Below, piece by piece: positions 5,898-6,602 of a stretch of 6,602 nucleotides of DNA. The stretch is from Dokdonella sp. (lineage in GTDB: Bacteria > Pseudomonadota > Gammaproteobacteria > Xanthomonadales > Rhodanobacteraceae): positions 1 to 6,602 of the forward strand of contig JASLGB010000325.1 in the NCBI GenBank assembly GCA_030150315.1, given 5' to 3'. The position numbers and the translations under genes are program-made. The notes under the pieces were generated by a model. That model saw only the letters and a list, made by a program, of their open reading frames with translations, did not search any database and was not told the origin of the DNA. Every line of letters begins with the position of its first letter. Positions within the stretch are counted from its first letter, which is position 1.

Positions 5898-6514
5898 CGC
5901 GCGTGCTCCGTCGCCGTCTTCGACTCGTGGATGCAGCCCGGTGCGATCTGCGCGATACGCGGATAGTCGGTGCTGCGGCAGTGCCATTGCACACCCATCG
6001 TGTCGGCGTGGCTGAAGTCGGCCTCGAAGCGGATGCGTCCGCCATCGACACCGGATGCCGCATCGAACACCAGTTCGATGTCGCCATCGGCCAGCAAGGT
6101 CGCCGAGGTCAGCGACTTGCCGCGGTAGTGCGACGGCGCTGCCAACCCGGCATCGGACTGCCGTGCCGGCAGGCGCCCCATCGAGGCGTAGTATTCTGCG
6201 ACCGCCACCTTCATCGCCGACGCCACCGAAAGGTCGCTGCGGATCCGCGTTCCGGCCTCGTCACCAACCATCGCCAAGGCCTCGTTCGACTGCACCAGCG
6301 TGGCTTCGCTGCGCGATTTCTGCTGTCGCAGCTCGGCCGACTCGGCTTGCGCGGCCTGCAGCTGCTGTTGCGCCATCTGTGCCTGCTGGCGCAGTCCGGC
6401 GGCCTCGGCAGCCAGCTGCGCCCGTTGCTTCTCGGTGATGGCGAGCTTCCACAGCGCAACGCCCAGCGCCGCAGCCAGGAGCGCCCACGCCGTCCCTGCT
6501 GCCGCGCTGCGCAT
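5894..6514 (-). CDS. Membrane-anchored coiled-coil protein with type IV pilin-like C-terminal domain
   Basis: The 206-residue product has three parts. Residues 1-26 are a short basic start and one hydrophobic segment (about 9-24), probably an uncleaved membrane anchor. Residues about 27-82 are rich in Gln, Ala, Glu and Leu and look like a coiled coil. Residues about 88-195 resemble the globular part of PilA-type pilins: A-V-A-E-Y-Y-A-S-M-G-R-L-P at 104-116, a G-K-S-L-T-S turn, then the end W-H-C (C179) to A-P-G-C (C194), matching the pilin D-loop disulfide. The prepilin peptidase site (G followed by F-T-L-I-E) and the pilin hydrophobic helix are absent, so it is probably not processed or assembled as an ordinary pilin. 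The domain would face the periplasm. The ATG lies 5 bases after the acyl-CoA dehydrogenase stop, with no clear Shine-Dalgarno sequence. A diverged minor pilin is the alternative. Confidence 0.8.
   Translation of the reverse strand: MRSAAAGTAWALLAAALGVALWKLAITEKQRAQLAAEAAGLRQQAQMAQQQLQAAQAESAELRQQKSRSEATLVQSNEALAMVGDEAGTRIRSDLSVASAMKVAVAEYYASMGRLPARQSDAGLAAPSHYRGKSLTSATLLADGDIELVFDAASGVDGGRIRFEADFSHADTMGVQWHCRSTDYPRIAQIAPGCIHESKTATEHAR
5906..5909 (-). promoter_or_regulatory. Shine-Dalgarno GGAG for the first GNAT gene
   Basis: GGAG on the minus strand lies 8 bases before ATG 5897, within the end of the pilin-like gene. It supports this start over the longer reading from 5987. Confidence 0.5.
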
Positions 6515-6519
6515 GGCGA

Positions 6520-6602
6520 TCAGAACGCGTTGATGCCTGTCACCTCGCGGCCGACCACGAGCTGATGCACCGTTTCGGTGCCCTCGTAGGTGATGACCGA
6601 TT
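6520..6602 (-). CDS. gcdH: Acyl-CoA dehydrogenase, probably glutaryl-CoA dehydrogenase, last 26 codons (rest outside window)
   Basis: Only the C-terminus is inside the window. The residues are S-V-I-T-Y-E-G-T-E-T-V-H-Q-L-V-V-G-R-E-V, followed by T-G-I-N-A-F and TGA (6520-6522). The T-Y-E-G-T motif is the acyl-CoA dehydrogenase C-terminal signature, in which the glutamate is the catalytic base of glutaryl-CoA dehydrogenases. The H-x-L-x-x-G-R-E-x-T-G-x-x-A-F ending fits the glutaryl-CoA dehydrogenase group best. That enzyme is an FAD protein that oxidises and decarboxylates glutaryl-CoA to crotonyl-CoA in lysine and tryptophan breakdown. The subgroup call rests on 26 residues, so another acyl-CoA dehydrogenase remains possible. 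The pilin-like gene begins 5 bases after the stop. Confidence 0.75.
   Translation of the reverse strand, partial: SVITYEGTETVHQLVVGREVTGINAF

Noticed and set aside
5262..6565. Long plus-strand frames opposite the GNAT and pilin-like genes.
   Set aside because: They mirror the minus-strand genes, are low in motif content, and have no ribosome-binding site or recognisable product.

Overview
The window is high-GC bacterial chromosomal DNA. The fused E1 dehydrogenase, the PilA-type pilin fold and the exported proteins ending in I-F-x-x-G-F-E point to a gammaproteobacterium of the Xanthomonadales/Lysobacterales type (Rhodanobacteraceae- or Dokdonella-like). That placement is inferred from recalled family traits and was not tested by a search.

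Layout. Bases 1-1021 carry two plus-strand genes for exported proteins: the C-terminal part of a DUF1501 protein (2-391) and a small signal-peptide protein of 175 residues (494-1021). Bases 1074-6602 carry a run of seven minus-strand genes. In transcription order these are: the last 26 codons of an acyl-CoA dehydrogenase that looks like glutaryl-CoA dehydrogenase (6520-6602); a membrane-anchored coiled-coil protein with a type IV pilin-like C-terminal domain (5894-6514); two tandem, clearly duplicated GNAT acetyltransferases (5316-5897 and 4759-5319); an exported protein with a predicted TIM-barrel, glycosidase-like layout (3615-4766); a 73-residue protein of unknown function (3386-3607); and a fused alpha/beta E1 subunit of a branched-chain 2-oxoacid dehydrogenase (1074-3347). 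The two blocks converge on a strong hairpin at 1032-1064.

How the genes fit together. The minus-strand genes are packed almost without gaps. There are two ATGA stop/start overlaps, one 8-base overlap, and gaps of 5, 7 and 38 bases, so they probably share a transcript and several are translationally coupled. The outer two genes are acyl-CoA or branched-chain amino-acid catabolism enzymes. The inner five (pilin-like, GNAT, GNAT, exported barrel, small protein) form a compact accessory-looking cassette between them. Three otherwise unrelated exported proteins share a G-F-E motif, at the extreme C-terminus in two and just after the signal peptide in one. No RNA genes, CRISPR arrays, insertion sequences or tRNAs were seen.
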